Positions 17,036 through 26,168 of a DNA stretch of 64,000 nucleotides are shown here, one piece after another. Location: the NCBI GenBank assembly GCA_016778985.1, contig JADHOM010000002.1, positions 1 to 64,000 on the forward strand, given 5' to 3'. Numbering within the stretch: the stretch's first letter is position 1; each line of letters starts with the position of its first letter. The position numbers and the translations under genes are program-made. The notes under the pieces were generated by a model. The model searched no databases. It had not been told where the DNA came from and saw only the letters and a list, made by a program, of their open reading frames with translations. This DNA comes from Alphaproteobacteria bacterium (GTDB taxonomy: Bacteria > Pseudomonadota > Alphaproteobacteria > Puniceispirillales > UBA1172).

Positions 17036-18217
17036 CTAGCCAATCACTGGCAAATCGCGAGATACCCGTGTTGTCAGCAACTCGGCACCTTGATCTGTGA
17101 TGAGAATATTTTCCTCAGCCACCATTAAAAATCCATCACCATAAAGCACCGAAGGCTCTAATGTCAGCACCATATTAGCGCCAAGTTCAGTATTATCCCA
17201 CGCCGTATGTGAAGGCGGTTCAGTCAACTGAATCCCCAGGCCATGGCCATATCGGCCGACATCATCACCGCCTCCTGCTGAGGCATCCGGGCGCAGCACT
17301 TGATCCATTGCCGCATAGAGATCAGCAGGCGTATTCCCAGGCTTTGCCACAGCCAGCGCCGCTTCGGTCGCATCATAAAGCTGATGATGTGCCTTGAAAG
17401 CCGCATCACTAGCCTCGCCTATGGCAAAATTACGATCAAAATCAGAAAAATAACCATCCCAGACTGATCCTGTATCTAGCATCAGAATATCCCCTTGCTG
17501 GAGAGGCCGATCATCTGGTGGGGCAATAATATCCCGATATCCGCCAGCGCCTGCTGATCCGACCAGATAACTGACATCATCCGCGCCTGCGGCTAAAACT
17601 CGCCTCTTAAATCCACGAAACACATCGGCGAGCGGAATGCCGGCCGTGATCCAGTTAGGGATATCGGCAAACACTTGAGACACAATCGCGCAAATATGGC
17701 TAAGCTTAGCAATCTCAGCTGGTGATTTTATCATCCTAATGCGCTGAACAGCTGGCGTCACATCAACCCATTGCCGGGGCGCCACCATATCTTTGAGATG
17801 CCAGATATCGGCAAGCGGCGCTCTGAACACCGTCTCACGCCCCATCAGCGCACCCATGCGGCCAGCCGCAGGGATATGCGATGATATCACATCGGCAAGC
17901 AGGCTGATGCCATCATCGCTAGCCGCTGGCGATGCCCAGCTCTTGATATCACCAACATAACAGCTTTCCATCAACGGCACGCCAATCGTTGGAATAACCG
18001 CAATAGGCTTACCCGTCTTTGGCAAGACCAGAAACCATGGCCGCGTTGGGCTTTGCCAGAACGGTGTCATAAAACCCGTAAAATATCGTATTTCTGGCTC
18101 AGATGCGAATAGCATGGCATCAAGATTCTGATCTGCCATGATCTGTTGGGCGGCGCTGCAGCGGAGCTTGAACTCAGCGTCTGAAAAGCCGCGTGGTGGA
18201 GCTGTTAATGTCATCAT
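17036..18217 (-). CDS. M24-family metallopeptidase (Xaa-Pro aminopeptidase/creatinase fold)
   Basis: The 393-residue protein has a creatinase N-terminal domain and a pita-bread C-terminal domain. The dinuclear metal ligands are present: D248 (MLDTGS), D259 (SDFDR), H325 (GHGLG), E354 (TLEPS) and E368 (AEEN). This supports a real hydrolase, probably Xaa-Pro dipeptidase or aminopeptidase, or a creatinase-like amidinohydrolase. Two adjacent ATGs (18217, 18214) overlap the stop of the preceding small membrane protein gene. Cytosolic, no signal peptide. Confidence 0.88.
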   Translation of the reverse strand: MMTLTAPPRGFSDAEFKLRCSAAQQIMADQNLDAMLFASEPEIRYFTGFMTPFWQSPTRPWFLVLPKTGKPIAVIPTIGVPLMESCYVGDIKSWASPAASDDGISLLADVISSHIPAAGRMGALMGRETVFRAPLADIWHLKDMVAPRQWVDVTPAVQRIRMIKSPAEIAKLSHICAIVSQVFADIPNWITAGIPLADVFRGFKRRVLAAGADDVSYLVGSAGAGGYRDIIAPPDDRPLQQGDILMLDTGSVWDGYFSDFDRNFAIGEASDAAFKAHHQLYDATEAALAVAKPGNTPADLYAAMDQVLRPDASAGGGDDVGRYGHGLGIQLTEPPSHTAWDNTELGANMVLTLEPSVLYGDGFLMVAEENILITDQGAELLTTRVSRDLPVIG

Positions 18218-18585
18218 TGTTTCGTTGTTAGTAAATTGCCAATATCATAAATAAACTGAGCAATCTCACTTTCCAATGGGAAAGATAAGACGCCCATAAC
18301 GCTATATCCGAACAATAATGGAACGACATAGAAGCGCACCATATAGATAAACCACGCGACATATAGCGGCCGCATTTGTTCAACCAGAAAACCAGGAGTA
18401 ATTGGTGCCCATAATCTTACGAGAGGGTTGGTTAAACGCTGAAAGGCTTTGTTGAAAAAGAAATTAGAGTCAGGCCTTAAAAAAATGCCCATGCCAAAGC
18501 GCCCGATAAGCGTCCACATAGCCGCCCCTAAAATGTAATCCAGGATGATGATCCAGATCGGAAAGGCTGCTGCTACCTGATCCAT
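18214..18585 (-). CDS. Small YggT-like membrane protein
   Basis: The 123-residue protein has a hydrophobic helix at 8-30, an amphipathic middle NPLVRLWAPITPGF, and further hydrophobic stretches at 72-100. The NPLVR...PITPGF segment resembles the loop of YggT-family proteins, whose role is poorly known. It overlaps the M24 peptidase gene by 4 bp, so the two are co-translated. Assignment to YggT rests on this short motif and overall shape. Confidence 0.6.
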   Translation of the reverse strand: MDQVAAAFPIWIIILDYILGAAMWTLIGRFGMGIFLRPDSNFFFNKAFQRLTNPLVRLWAPITPGFLVEQMRPLYVAWFIYMVRFYVVPLLFGYSVMGVLSFPLESEIAQFIYDIGNLLTTKQ

Positions 18586-18638
18586 ATTTTACCCCTAAAA
18601 ATAGGTTATTACATAATGTCTTGATCTCAATCCTGCCA

Positions 18639-18671
18639 TAAAAAATGGGGCAGGAAAAGCACCTGCCCCAT
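18639..18671 (-). terminator. Rho-independent terminator of the symporter operon
   Basis: On the minus strand ATGGGGCAGG and CCTGCCCCAT form a perfect 10-bp stem with a 7-base loop, followed by a run of T (plus-strand A at 18640-18645). It lies 29 bp past the symporter stop. Confidence 0.9.
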
Positions 18672-18700
18672 CATATCTTAATTTAGTTAGGCTGATGTTA

Positions 18701-20521
18701 TCAGCTTACATATGTTTTACCCTTAGGTATGCGGATACTTTCCACCATTTTCTGGGTTTCTTCATCCGGCTCTTCGGTCATCAGACTGACAACAACCATG
18801 AGGATCAAGCTCACTGGCATACCAATCATACCAAAGCGCAGACCATCAATGCCAAGCCATGGGGTCATGCCTGTCTGTACCATATAGAGATACCAGGCAC
18901 CGACACCAAAGCCGCCAATCATACCGGCAATAGCACCAGCACGGTTAGCCCGTTTCCACCAGACACCAAGGACAAGTGGGAAGAACAGACCTGAATTGGC
19001 AAAACAGAACGCCCAAGCCACAGCACCGAGAATACCGGTTAACTGCATTGACGCCACCAAAGCACCAAGAGCACCAATAACCAAAAGCATAATACGAGCA
19101 ACTAAAAGCCGTTTTGCTGTATCGACTTTTGGATCAATGATCTTGTAGTAAAGGTCATGTGAAAGTGCGTTAGCAATCGCCAGCAGAAGTCCGTCAGCAG
19201 TTGACATGGCAGCAGCAAGGCCACCAGCGGCAACAAGACCGGAAATCACATATGGCAGACCAGCCATTTCAGGAGTAGCCAAGACCACAATATCTGCACG
19301 CATGAAGAAGTCATTGATCTGAACTATTCCGTCACCATTGCTATCAACAATTTTCAGGAAGCCAACATTGCTCCACTGTTGTATCCACTCAAGGCTTGTG
19401 ACATCAGCAACGCTTTTACCAATGATGCTTGTCGCAACATTTGGATCAAGAAGCGACAATTTAGTAAAGGTCGCCAATGCTGGTGCTGATAGATAAAGCA
19501 GTGAGATGAAGAACAGTGACCAACCCACAGACTGACGAGCAGCCTTAACTGATGACGTTGTAAAGTAACGCATCAGAACGTGAGGCAGAGACGCTGTACC
19601 AGCCATCATACATAAAACAAGCGTAAAGAACTTCCAGCGCGCCATCCACTCACCACTAGCATCGTTAATGCCAACTTTAAGAGCGGCAAGCTTGCCAGCT
19701 TCGGCTTGTGCTTCTGCTGTTGGTAGTAGTGTTCCAACACCAAGCGTTGATTCAAGTTCCTGCACCCGCAAGACCGCATCAAACTGTGCCAAATGTGGGA
19801 TCAAACCATAACCAAGCTTATTTGACATCCAGAAGACAGGGATCAGATAGGCAACGATCAGAACGATATACTGCGCCACTTGTGTCCAAGTCACGGCTCG
19901 CATGCCGCCAAGCATGGAACAGAATAGAATACCGGCCAAACCGACCCATACCCCAACCTCAAAATCAATCTGAAGCGCACGTGCCGCCACTGTACCTGTG
20001 CCGTTAATCTGTGCCGTCACATAGGTAAATGAAGCCACAACAAGAACAACAACAGCACAGAACCGCGCGAGGTTGCCGCCATAACGTGTTCCGATAAAAT
20101 CAGGAACTGTATAACATCCAAACTTGCGGAGATACGGTGCGATCAATGATGCAACAAGCACATAACCACCTGTCCAGCCGACAAGGAACGCCATATAGGG
20201 GTAACCTTTAAGGTAAATACCACCTGCCAAGGCAATAAATGATGCACCTGACATCCAGTCCGCGGCAGTTGCCATACCATTATAAACAGCAGGAACCTCT
20301 CGGCCAGCAACATAGTACTGACTTGAATCCATCGTCCGTGATAAGATGCCGATAAGCGCATAAATCAGAACGGTAAAGGCCACGAACATCCAGCCGATAT
20401 AGGTGTTTTCAACACCTGCTATCTCAAGGATACCCATTAAAATGACAAAGCCTAGAAAACCTAACGTGTAAATTGCATAGACACGACCAAGGTTATTAAT
20501 AAATCCACCTTCGAGTTTCAT
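18701..20521 (-). CDS. Sodium:solute symporter, large subunit (ActP-like, DUF4212-partnered)
   Basis: SSS-family transporter of 606 residues with about 13 predicted helices; YNGMATAADWMSGASFIALAGG near residue 80 and SLPHVLMRYFT in the middle are typical of the acetate/pyruvate-type branch. A long extramembrane insertion lies around residues 235-290. It starts 2 bp after the DUF4212 small-subunit gene, the diagnostic arrangement of the two-component subfamily, which is thought to take up short-chain carboxylates. The cargo is not shown by sequence. Confidence 0.93.
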   Translation of the reverse strand: MKLEGGFINNLGRVYAIYTLGFLGFVILMGILEIAGVENTYIGWMFVAFTVLIYALIGILSRTMDSSQYYVAGREVPAVYNGMATAADWMSGASFIALAGGIYLKGYPYMAFLVGWTGGYVLVASLIAPYLRKFGCYTVPDFIGTRYGGNLARFCAVVVLVVASFTYVTAQINGTGTVAARALQIDFEVGVWVGLAGILFCSMLGGMRAVTWTQVAQYIVLIVAYLIPVFWMSNKLGYGLIPHLAQFDAVLRVQELESTLGVGTLLPTAEAQAEAGKLAALKVGINDASGEWMARWKFFTLVLCMMAGTASLPHVLMRYFTTSSVKAARQSVGWSLFFISLLYLSAPALATFTKLSLLDPNVATSIIGKSVADVTSLEWIQQWSNVGFLKIVDSNGDGIVQINDFFMRADIVVLATPEMAGLPYVISGLVAAGGLAAAMSTADGLLLAIANALSHDLYYKIIDPKVDTAKRLLVARIMLLVIGALGALVASMQLTGILGAVAWAFCFANSGLFFPLVLGVWWKRANRAGAIAGMIGGFGVGAWYLYMVQTGMTPWLGIDGLRFGMIGMPVSLILMVVVSLMTEEPDEETQKMVESIRIPKGKTYVS

Positions 20522-20523
20522 GA

Positions 20524-20775
20524 TTAATCTCCTTCGCTCATGCCATATTCCTCGTCAATAGAACTTTGACGAGAAGAAAACCAGAATATGAGTATCACAA
20601 ATATAACCTGTGACCCCATTCCAGCCATGAAATAGGCGCCGGGAAATGACTCCGAATTAAGAGAACTCCCAAACCAATGAATTACAAATGAGACAACAGC
20701 CCATATGATCAGCGTCAAAAACGTTAGCCGTTTTGTCGCTGCCCAATGCTGTTGTTGATCTGATTGTGCTGACAT
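20524..20775 (-). CDS. DUF4212 symporter small subunit
   Basis: The 83-residue protein has two membrane helices (about 17-36 and 49-66). It starts HWAATKRLTFLTLIIWAVVS and has the central WFGSSLNS and FPGAYFMAGMGSQ typical of DUF4212. It pairs with the sodium:solute symporter whose gene follows after 2 bp. A very G-rich ribosome site (AAGGGGGGG) precedes the ATG, which suggests high expression. Confidence 0.93.
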   Translation of the reverse strand: MSAQSDQQQHWAATKRLTFLTLIIWAVVSFVIHWFGSSLNSESFPGAYFMAGMGSQVIFVILIFWFSSRQSSIDEEYGMSEGD

Positions 20776-20888
20776 ATGAAATGCCCCCCCTTATTTTGAT
20801 CAACATAGAAGTGATAGGGTTTCACCCCCACACACGTTTTTCGGCATAAGCCGCAATAAGATTGTAACATTTCAAACAAAGTTTTGTT

Positions 20889-21584
20889 ATGATAAATTAC
20901 TATTTTGCCATAATTTCTTTCGAAAAAGAGAAAATCTTGTTTAATTTCAGTAATATTCTTTCCACCCTTGGATTAAAAAAAATGCCTGAAATTGGCACAA
21001 TTTCTGAATTAAGCGACTTCATTAATCAAAATTCCGCCTTTGTCAGCCAAGTCACATTATATACCTATGTTAAAGCGCGTGCCGGCACATCTTTCCCAAA
21101 ACTCTTTGAAAATGCTGACTTTTTGACCTCACTGACTATTTCACGCTGGCATATCTTTTCCGCATCAGTATGTGATCTATCGCTTTTTGCGGCCGCCCAG
21201 TTTCGTCTTTCTGATCATGCTGATAAGACCAGCTGTACCGCTATGGCCGCTGAGCTGGGCAGTCATATCCTCACTAAAGTTGAGCAAGATGATGTTGACC
21301 CAAAGATTTTCACGGCCATGATTAAAGACCTCAAGGCGAGAGCAAAAAAGGCAGATTACGACAGCCATGCCAAAGGTGACGGATTTTTCTCGGTCAGCTC
21401 AGATGCTTTCATGAAATGGGCACCTATGGTTGATGAGTTTAAAGAACTTGACGAAGAAATTATGCGCAACTCCATGCATTTGCGGTGGATAGGCATCAGA
21501 CGTGAACTGGCCTCACGGCTCAATAGTGACAAAGCTTACAGCAACTGGATTGAATATAAAAATCAAGCTCGTTTTGCCGTCTAG
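20889..21584 (+). CDS. Conserved alphaproteobacterial protein of unknown function
   Basis: Up to 231 residues, no signal peptide, no membrane helix in the core, mostly alpha-helical. It carries VTLYTYVKARAGTSFPKLF and SRWHIFSASVCDLSLFAA, which I recall from uncharacterised alphaproteobacterial proteins sometimes labelled esterase without visible catalytic motif. The start is uncertain: ATG 20889, TTG 20937 (with AAAGAG upstream) and ATG 20982 are all possible, and conserved sequence starts after 20982. Divergent from the symporter genes, which may hint at shared control. Confidence 0.75.
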   Translation: MINYYFAIISFEKEKILFNFSNILSTLGLKKMPEIGTISELSDFINQNSAFVSQVTLYTYVKARAGTSFPKLFENADFLTSLTISRWHIFSASVCDLSLFAAAQFRLSDHADKTSCTAMAAELGSHILTKVEQDDVDPKIFTAMIKDLKARAKKADYDSHAKGDGFFSVSSDAFMKWAPMVDEFKELDEEIMRNSMHLRWIGIRRELASRLNSDKAYSNWIEYKNQARFAV

Positions 21585-21595
21585 CCGCATATCAC

Positions 21596-22402
21596 TTATG
21601 CTTGTGGGAATCTTGACCGCAATCTCTTGTGCAACCGTGAAAACTGCGTCCGTTTTATAAAAGATATCGCGACACGATGCCATTTCCGCTTGAGTTTATG
21701 GCTAAACCCATCCTTCGGCCACGGCTTTATATCATGATATCCAATCGTCGAAGGACGGCCTTCTTCGGCAAAAAGCGGCGGATGCAGATGCAAAACATCA
21801 CAGTCATGAAGCCACCAGTGATGCAACATGCAATCAACCTCAAAAATATGCCTATTTGGATTTTCCAATAGCATGATTGCCGCTTGCTTTGACAGCATGT
21901 AACTTTCTGCTCCAATACTGTTAAATCTGACAGATGCGAGGTGAAAATCTTGATCAACTGGCAGAATTGGTAATTTATAAAGAGGCCGATAACTTGACGC
22001 CGGTCGCCGATTAGATAAAAAAACAATATCAATATGGCGATGAAGCTGGCTGAGCTGATCACATATGGCTGGAATATAAGGCTTTGCTGTATCGAAAGGC
22101 ATAGCATCATCTTCAAAAATAAAGCCATAATCATCATCACCCTCGGCAATCATTTTCCATATATTGTGATGGCTTAGTGCACAGCCGAGAGCATTATCCT
22201 GCATCGTGGTCGGTAACCAGTTCTGCCGTTCAAGATTATTAAATTGGTGTTTTTGCGAAGCCGATAAATCCTTACCCATGACGGCATCAACAAAACGTGG
22301 CGCAAGCCCAATACTGCGAAATCGTTCTGTTAATTGAGGCCGTCTATGCTGATCAGACTCCGCCAAAATGATAAACGCCTGATGCTTTTTTTGTTTTTTC
22401 AT
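21596..22402 (-). CDS. Glycosyltransferase family 25 protein
   Basis: The 268-residue protein has the GT25 hallmarks: ALGCALSHHNIWKMI, then FIFEDDA with the EDD metal-binding acid cluster, and a later GAESYMLSKQAA. GT25 enzymes add galactose or glucose to lipopolysaccharide or other surface glycans. The ATG at 22402 is preferred because AAGG lies 5 bases upstream; an ATG six codons earlier lacks a ribosome site. The next gene upstream is a methyltransferase, possibly acting on the same glycan. Confidence 0.87.
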   Translation of the reverse strand: MKKQKKHQAFIILAESDQHRRPQLTERFRSIGLAPRFVDAVMGKDLSASQKHQFNNLERQNWLPTTMQDNALGCALSHHNIWKMIAEGDDDYGFIFEDDAMPFDTAKPYIPAICDQLSQLHRHIDIVFLSNRRPASSYRPLYKLPILPVDQDFHLASVRFNSIGAESYMLSKQAAIMLLENPNRHIFEVDCMLHHWWLHDCDVLHLHPPLFAEEGRPSTIGYHDIKPWPKDGFSHKLKRKWHRVAISFIKRTQFSRLHKRLRSRFPQA

Positions 22403-22480
22403 ATGCCTTACCAAAACCAATCTTGGATAGCTAATCTATCATGTATTTTGACGGATAAATAGATATTCAGATCAGGCCTA

Positions 22481-23164
22481 TTACTTGCGTTTTTGGGCAA
22501 CAATTTCTATTTGCGCCAAGGCGTCGCTTTTGGCGGTTTGATCAATGGGATATCCGCGCGCTAACTGAAATTTCAAAATCTTAGTTCGGTAAGTGCGGTT
22601 TTTAAGCCGCCGGGCAATACTGGATATCTGCCGATTAAGGAATGTCCGATGATTTTTAGGGGTCTGACCACGCGGAAACAAAAGATCATAATCATAATTT
22701 TCATCATAAAGCCGCTGGGCAATAATCTTTGACTTAGGTAAGGCTTGCGTCGCCGCCACAATGTCAATGGATACAGGCGACCAACTATCATCTGTCCCCA
22801 TCCGGAATGTCGCCTTATGATCGCCATTAAAAATCGACGGCCAGTTGAATTGCTCATAAAGGTCTTCATGAGGAACAACCGTAATCATATAGCCACCAGG
22901 TTTCACCAACTGCCACCAATCCTTTAGCGCCTGGTGAGGATTGTGCATATGCTCTAAACAATGGCTAGAATGAACAGCGTCATATTGCATTGGCTCACGA
23001 TAATCTAAAATATGGTTAGCATCGCCTTGATGCTGATCAAAGATTTCAGCATGTGGCACAACAAGATCATCACCGGCACCAATATCAATGACGCGCCCTG
23101 ATAAATAGGTTTCAAAAAACTCTGGTGATCGCAGCGCATTTGTTTTGCTTGCTTCGGTAGCCAT
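22481..23164 (-). CDS. SAM-dependent class I methyltransferase
   Basis: The 227-residue protein has the SAM-binding motif GRVIDIGAGDDLV, the post-II region AVHSSHCLEHMHNP and motif III VKPGGYMITVVPHEDLYE, of the Methyltransf_11 type. The C-terminal half contains a basic stretch (RRLKNRTYR). Substrate unknown; neighbourhood with GT25 suggests a surface glycan. An upstream start at 23266 would add residues coded by a 15-bp AT-rich tandem repeat (NIYKSNIYKSN), so the ATG at 23164, with AGGA upstream, is chosen. Confidence 0.82.
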   Translation of the reverse strand: MATEASKTNALRSPEFFETYLSGRVIDIGAGDDLVVPHAEIFDQHQGDANHILDYREPMQYDAVHSSHCLEHMHNPHQALKDWWQLVKPGGYMITVVPHEDLYEQFNWPSIFNGDHKATFRMGTDDSWSPVSIDIVAATQALPKSKIIAQRLYDENYDYDLLFPRGQTPKNHRTFLNRQISSIARRLKNRTYRTKILKFQLARGYPIDQTAKSDALAQIEIVAQKRK

Positions 23165-23192
23165 ATGAAAAATTCCTAACCTAAAACCGAAC

Positions 23193-23206
23193 AGGTGCTG
23201 GCACCT
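23193..23206. promoter_or_regulatory. Inverted repeat upstream of the methyltransferase
   Basis: AGGTGC-TG-GCACCT is a perfect 6-2-6 palindrome 29-42 bp before the methyltransferase ATG at 23164. It could be an operator. Single occurrence noticed, role unknown. Confidence 0.25.
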
Positions 23207-23218
23207 AGCATGATTGAA

Positions 23219-23255
23219 TATATTAGATTTATATATATTAGATTTATATATATTA
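23219..23255. repeat. 15-bp AT-rich tandem repeat
   Basis: TATATTAGATTTATA occurs twice exactly and a third time partly, in the spacer upstream of the methyltransferase. May include promoter-like AT-rich DNA. Confidence 0.8.
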
Positions 23256-23386
23256 TTATTAATCAATATATCACCTTTTTGTCATCAGCGTAATGGCCTA
23301 GCGCGAATGTTTATTGTTGATCTAAAGGCGCATCCATCAGTAATCTAAACAGATGAACATATATTGTAATTATCTGGCGCATCGGC

Positions 23387-24286
23387 ATGACGATTTTTAA
23401 TTTAGGCTCTATTAATATTGATCACATCTATGGATTGCCGCATCTCGTTGTCGCTGGTGAGACGCTGGCGGCGAGCAGATACGAGTCCGCGCTAGGCGGC
23501 AAAGGCGCCAATCAATCCATCGCCATTGCACGTGCTGGAGGGGATGTTTTTCATGCTGGCATGATCCATCATGGCGATGATCATTGGCTCACCCCCATGG
23601 TCAAAGCAGGGGTTAATATAAATGCAGTTCTAAAGAGTGATATCGCAACCGGACACGCCATTGTTGCGGTTGATGATGACAGCCCAAATAAAGGTGAGAA
23701 TCAGATTATTCTTGCCCCATTATGCAATCAGTCCCTGCCCGCGACATTAACTGATGATTTCCTTAAACATGCCACATCTAGTGATTGGGCATTGGCACAA
23801 AATGAAACTAATCTGACTGCTGATTTCTTAACCGCGGCAAAGGCAAAGGGGCTTCATATCTGTTATAGTGCTGCCCCTTTTGTCGTAGATATCACCCTAT
23901 CTTTACTGCCAGAGGTTGATCTGCTTATCGTTAATGATATTGAGGCAGATGCCCTATGCCAAGCCACTGGCAAAACCAAGTCGGCGCTCAATATTCCGCA
24001 TTTAATTGTGACACAAGGCGCCAATGGCGCCGAATATTATGGTCAGGATGGCAGCTTCCACATCCCTGCCCCTGTTGTTAAAGCGGTTGATACAACTGGT
24101 GCCGGCGATACCTATCTTGGCTATGTTCTGGCGCAACTAGATAAAGGCAAGCCGATGCGCGAGGCGATGCATGTTGCCGCTGCTGCCGCCGCTATTCAGG
24201 TGACACGACATGGCGCTAGCAGCGCTATTCCAGATATGGCCGAAACCCGCGAAAGTATGAATACAGATCATGTGATGGGACGCTAA
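23387..24286 (+). CDS. PfkB-family sugar kinase (ribokinase-like)
   Basis: The 299-residue ribokinase-fold kinase has NLGSINIDHIY at the N-terminus, substrate loop ALGGKGANQSIAIARAGG near residue 37, and the catalytic anion-hole motif DTTGAGDTYLGY near 245. It likely phosphorylates ribose set free by the nucleoside hydrolase coded 4 bp downstream; other PfkB substrates (nucleosides, ketosugars) are possible. First gene of an operon that runs to about 31470. Confidence 0.88.
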   Translation: MTIFNLGSINIDHIYGLPHLVVAGETLAASRYESALGGKGANQSIAIARAGGDVFHAGMIHHGDDHWLTPMVKAGVNINAVLKSDIATGHAIVAVDDDSPNKGENQIILAPLCNQSLPATLTDDFLKHATSSDWALAQNETNLTADFLTAAKAKGLHICYSAAPFVVDITLSLLPEVDLLIVNDIEADALCQATGKTKSALNIPHLIVTQGANGAEYYGQDGSFHIPAPVVKAVDTTGAGDTYLGYVLAQLDKGKPMREAMHVAAAAAAIQVTRHGASSAIPDMAETRESMNTDHVMGR

Positions 24287-24290
24287 AATA

Positions 24291-25256
24291 ATGTCAAAGC
24301 AGAAACTGATTATAGACACCGATCCTGGCATTGATGATGCTATGGCTATCCATTATGCTTTTGCTCATGAGGCGCTTGATCTGATCGGGTTGACAACCAT
24401 TTTCGGGAATGTCTTTGTCGAACAGGCGACGCGAAACGCATTATGGCTGACCGATCAAGCCAGCCGCCCTATCCCTGTCAGCCAAGGTGCTGCCACACCT
24501 CTTGCCATCACCCCAAATGCGCCATCGCATTATGTTCATGGCGATGAAGGATTTGGCGATCTGCCCGCGATGATAACAACGCGACTTGCTGATCCCAGAC
24601 CTGCGCATATCTTTCTCGCCGATACCATTAGGGCATATCCGGGTGAAGTGATTCTCTGTCCGATTGGCCCACTCACCAATATCGCGCGGCTATTGGATCA
24701 TGATCCAGCCATTGCCACGCTTGTCAAAAAACTTGTCATCATGGGAGGCGCGGTTGATTGCGCCGGTAATGTGTCCGCATTTGCTGAGGCTAATATATGG
24801 AATGATCCGCATGCCGCGGAAAGGGTATTTGCGGCAGATTGGGATATGGAATTAATCGGGCTAGATGTGACAAGCCATATATCTTGTGACGCTGATGATT
24901 TTTTGTCCATTGCCAAAGAATCGCCAGATATTGGCGGTTTTCTTGAACGGATTTCCCAGTTTTACATCAATTTTTATCACAGCATTATCGGCCGCCATGT
25001 CTGCTTGATGCATGACCCATCCGCCGTTATCAGCATCACTGATGAGACAGCGTTTGAATATGAAAATATTCCTTTAGAGGTTGTATGTTCGGGTGAACGC
25101 ATTGGCGCGACAATCCGCTCACAACAAAAAAGACGTCCGGTTAGAGTGGCAAAAGCCGTTAACGCTAAGCAGGTGCAGGAAATTTTTCTGGACATATGTA
25201 AGCAATCCGACAAAATAAAAAAACAATCAGATAAAATACAAGCAAGTAATGCATAA
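24291..25256 (+). CDS. Inosine/uridine-preferring nucleoside hydrolase
   Basis: Hydrolyses ribonucleosides to base and ribose. The Ca2+-binding Asp cluster DTDPGIDDAMAI lies at residues 8-19, and the family motifs GPLTNIARLL, MGGAVDCAGN and MHDPSAV are all present. No signal peptide, so it acts after import. The last 20 codons contain a duplicated KQSDKI element (21-bp repeat at 25200-25241), a charged tail beyond the conserved fold. 4 bp after the sugar kinase gene. Confidence 0.94.
   Translation: MSKQKLIIDTDPGIDDAMAIHYAFAHEALDLIGLTTIFGNVFVEQATRNALWLTDQASRPIPVSQGAATPLAITPNAPSHYVHGDEGFGDLPAMITTRLADPRPAHIFLADTIRAYPGEVILCPIGPLTNIARLLDHDPAIATLVKKLVIMGGAVDCAGNVSAFAEANIWNDPHAAERVFAADWDMELIGLDVTSHISCDADDFLSIAKESPDIGGFLERISQFYINFYHSIIGRHVCLMHDPSAVISITDETAFEYENIPLEVVCSGERIGATIRSQQKRRPVRVAKAVNAKQVQEIFLDICKQSDKIKKQSDKIQASNA
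25200..25241. repeat. 21-bp tandem duplication in a gene 3' end
   Basis: Two diverged 21-bp copies, coding KQSDKIK and KQSDKIQ at the end of the nucleoside hydrolase. In frame. Confidence 0.7.
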
Positions 25257-25306
25257 AGACATATTAGTAGTAGTCCCTATTTGCACCACAGGCTGGAACC
25301 CTATTC

Positions 25307-26140
25307 ATGGAAGTTAAAACCGTTGATTATCAGTCACCACAAGCGCCAAGCGATTTAGCCTTATCGCTCAAGAACACAGGCTTTGCTGTATTGGTTAATC
25401 ACCCGATTACCCCCGACCGTATTGAGACGATTTATGCGGCATGGGGCGCGTTTTTTGCTGATGAGGCAAAGCATGACTGGTTGCGTGACCCCAACACCCA
25501 AGATGGGTTTTTCCCATTCCAGTCTGAAAATGCGAAAGGCGCTATGGCGAAAGACCTGAAAGAGTTTTTTCATGTCTACCCATGGGGTCGGGTGCCGCCA
25601 CAATTGGAGGCGATTACTCGCCAATTATATAAAGATTTATCGACATTAGGGATTGAGCTTTTGGGCTGGCTAGATCAAGCCATGCCTGATCATTTGCGTG
25701 AAGCGCTAAGCCAACCATTAGCCGAAATGATGCGCGACAGCCAACAAAGCCTGTTGCGTATCTTACATTATCCGGCGCTTACCGAAGCCCCTGAACCTAA
25801 TGCTATTCGGGCGGCGGCGCATGAAGATATCAATCTGATCACATTGCTATTAGCCGGATCAAAGCCGGGGCTAGAGGCCATGGATACCGACGGCAACTGG
25901 CATAAAGTGCCATGTGATCCGGGAATGATCACGATTAATAATGGCGATATGCTAACCCTAGCGACTGATGGATATTATCCGTCTACAACCCATCGGGTGA
26001 TTAATCCAGATGCAGAAACTAATGCGCCGCGTTTCTCTATGCCGATGTTTTTGCATCCACGCCCAGAAGTCGATTTGAAGCCGCAATTTACAGCTGATAT
26101 GTTCCTGCAACAACGTCTTAAAGAAATCGGACTAAAGTAA
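25307..26140 (+). CDS. 2OG-Fe(II) oxygenase, isopenicillin-N-synthase-like family
   Basis: The 277-residue cytosolic protein has a full jelly-roll active site: iron ligands H172 and D174 (AHEDINLITLLL) and H229 (STTHRVINP), with the 2OG-binding R242 and S244 (PRFSMP). The N-terminal DIOX_N-like part is present. It should hydroxylate or demethylate a small molecule. It sits between a nucleoside hydrolase and a nucleoside-type ABC importer. Fungal relatives of this fold act on thymine and pyrimidine deoxynucleosides, so a modified base or nucleoside substrate is a reasonable inference, not shown by sequence. Confidence 0.88.
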   Translation: MEVKTVDYQSPQAPSDLALSLKNTGFAVLVNHPITPDRIETIYAAWGAFFADEAKHDWLRDPNTQDGFFPFQSENAKGAMAKDLKEFFHVYPWGRVPPQLEAITRQLYKDLSTLGIELLGWLDQAMPDHLREALSQPLAEMMRDSQQSLLRILHYPALTEAPEPNAIRAAAHEDINLITLLLAGSKPGLEAMDTDGNWHKVPCDPGMITINNGDMLTLATDGYYPSTTHRVINPDAETNAPRFSMPMFLHPRPEVDLKPQFTADMFLQQRLKEIGLK

Positions 26141-26168
26141 AAAATCACTAATTAACTCGGAGGAAATA

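Noticed and set aside
17036-18217. DddP-type DMSP lyase (also M24 fold)
   Set aside because: Metal ligands fit M24 in general, but N-terminal sequence and spacing look like an Xaa-Pro peptidase/creatinase protein and do not match what I remember of DddP.
23165-23266. N-terminal extension of the methyltransferase
   Set aside because: It is coded by an AT-rich 15-bp repeat, has no good ribosome site, and the conserved domain starts after the inner ATG.
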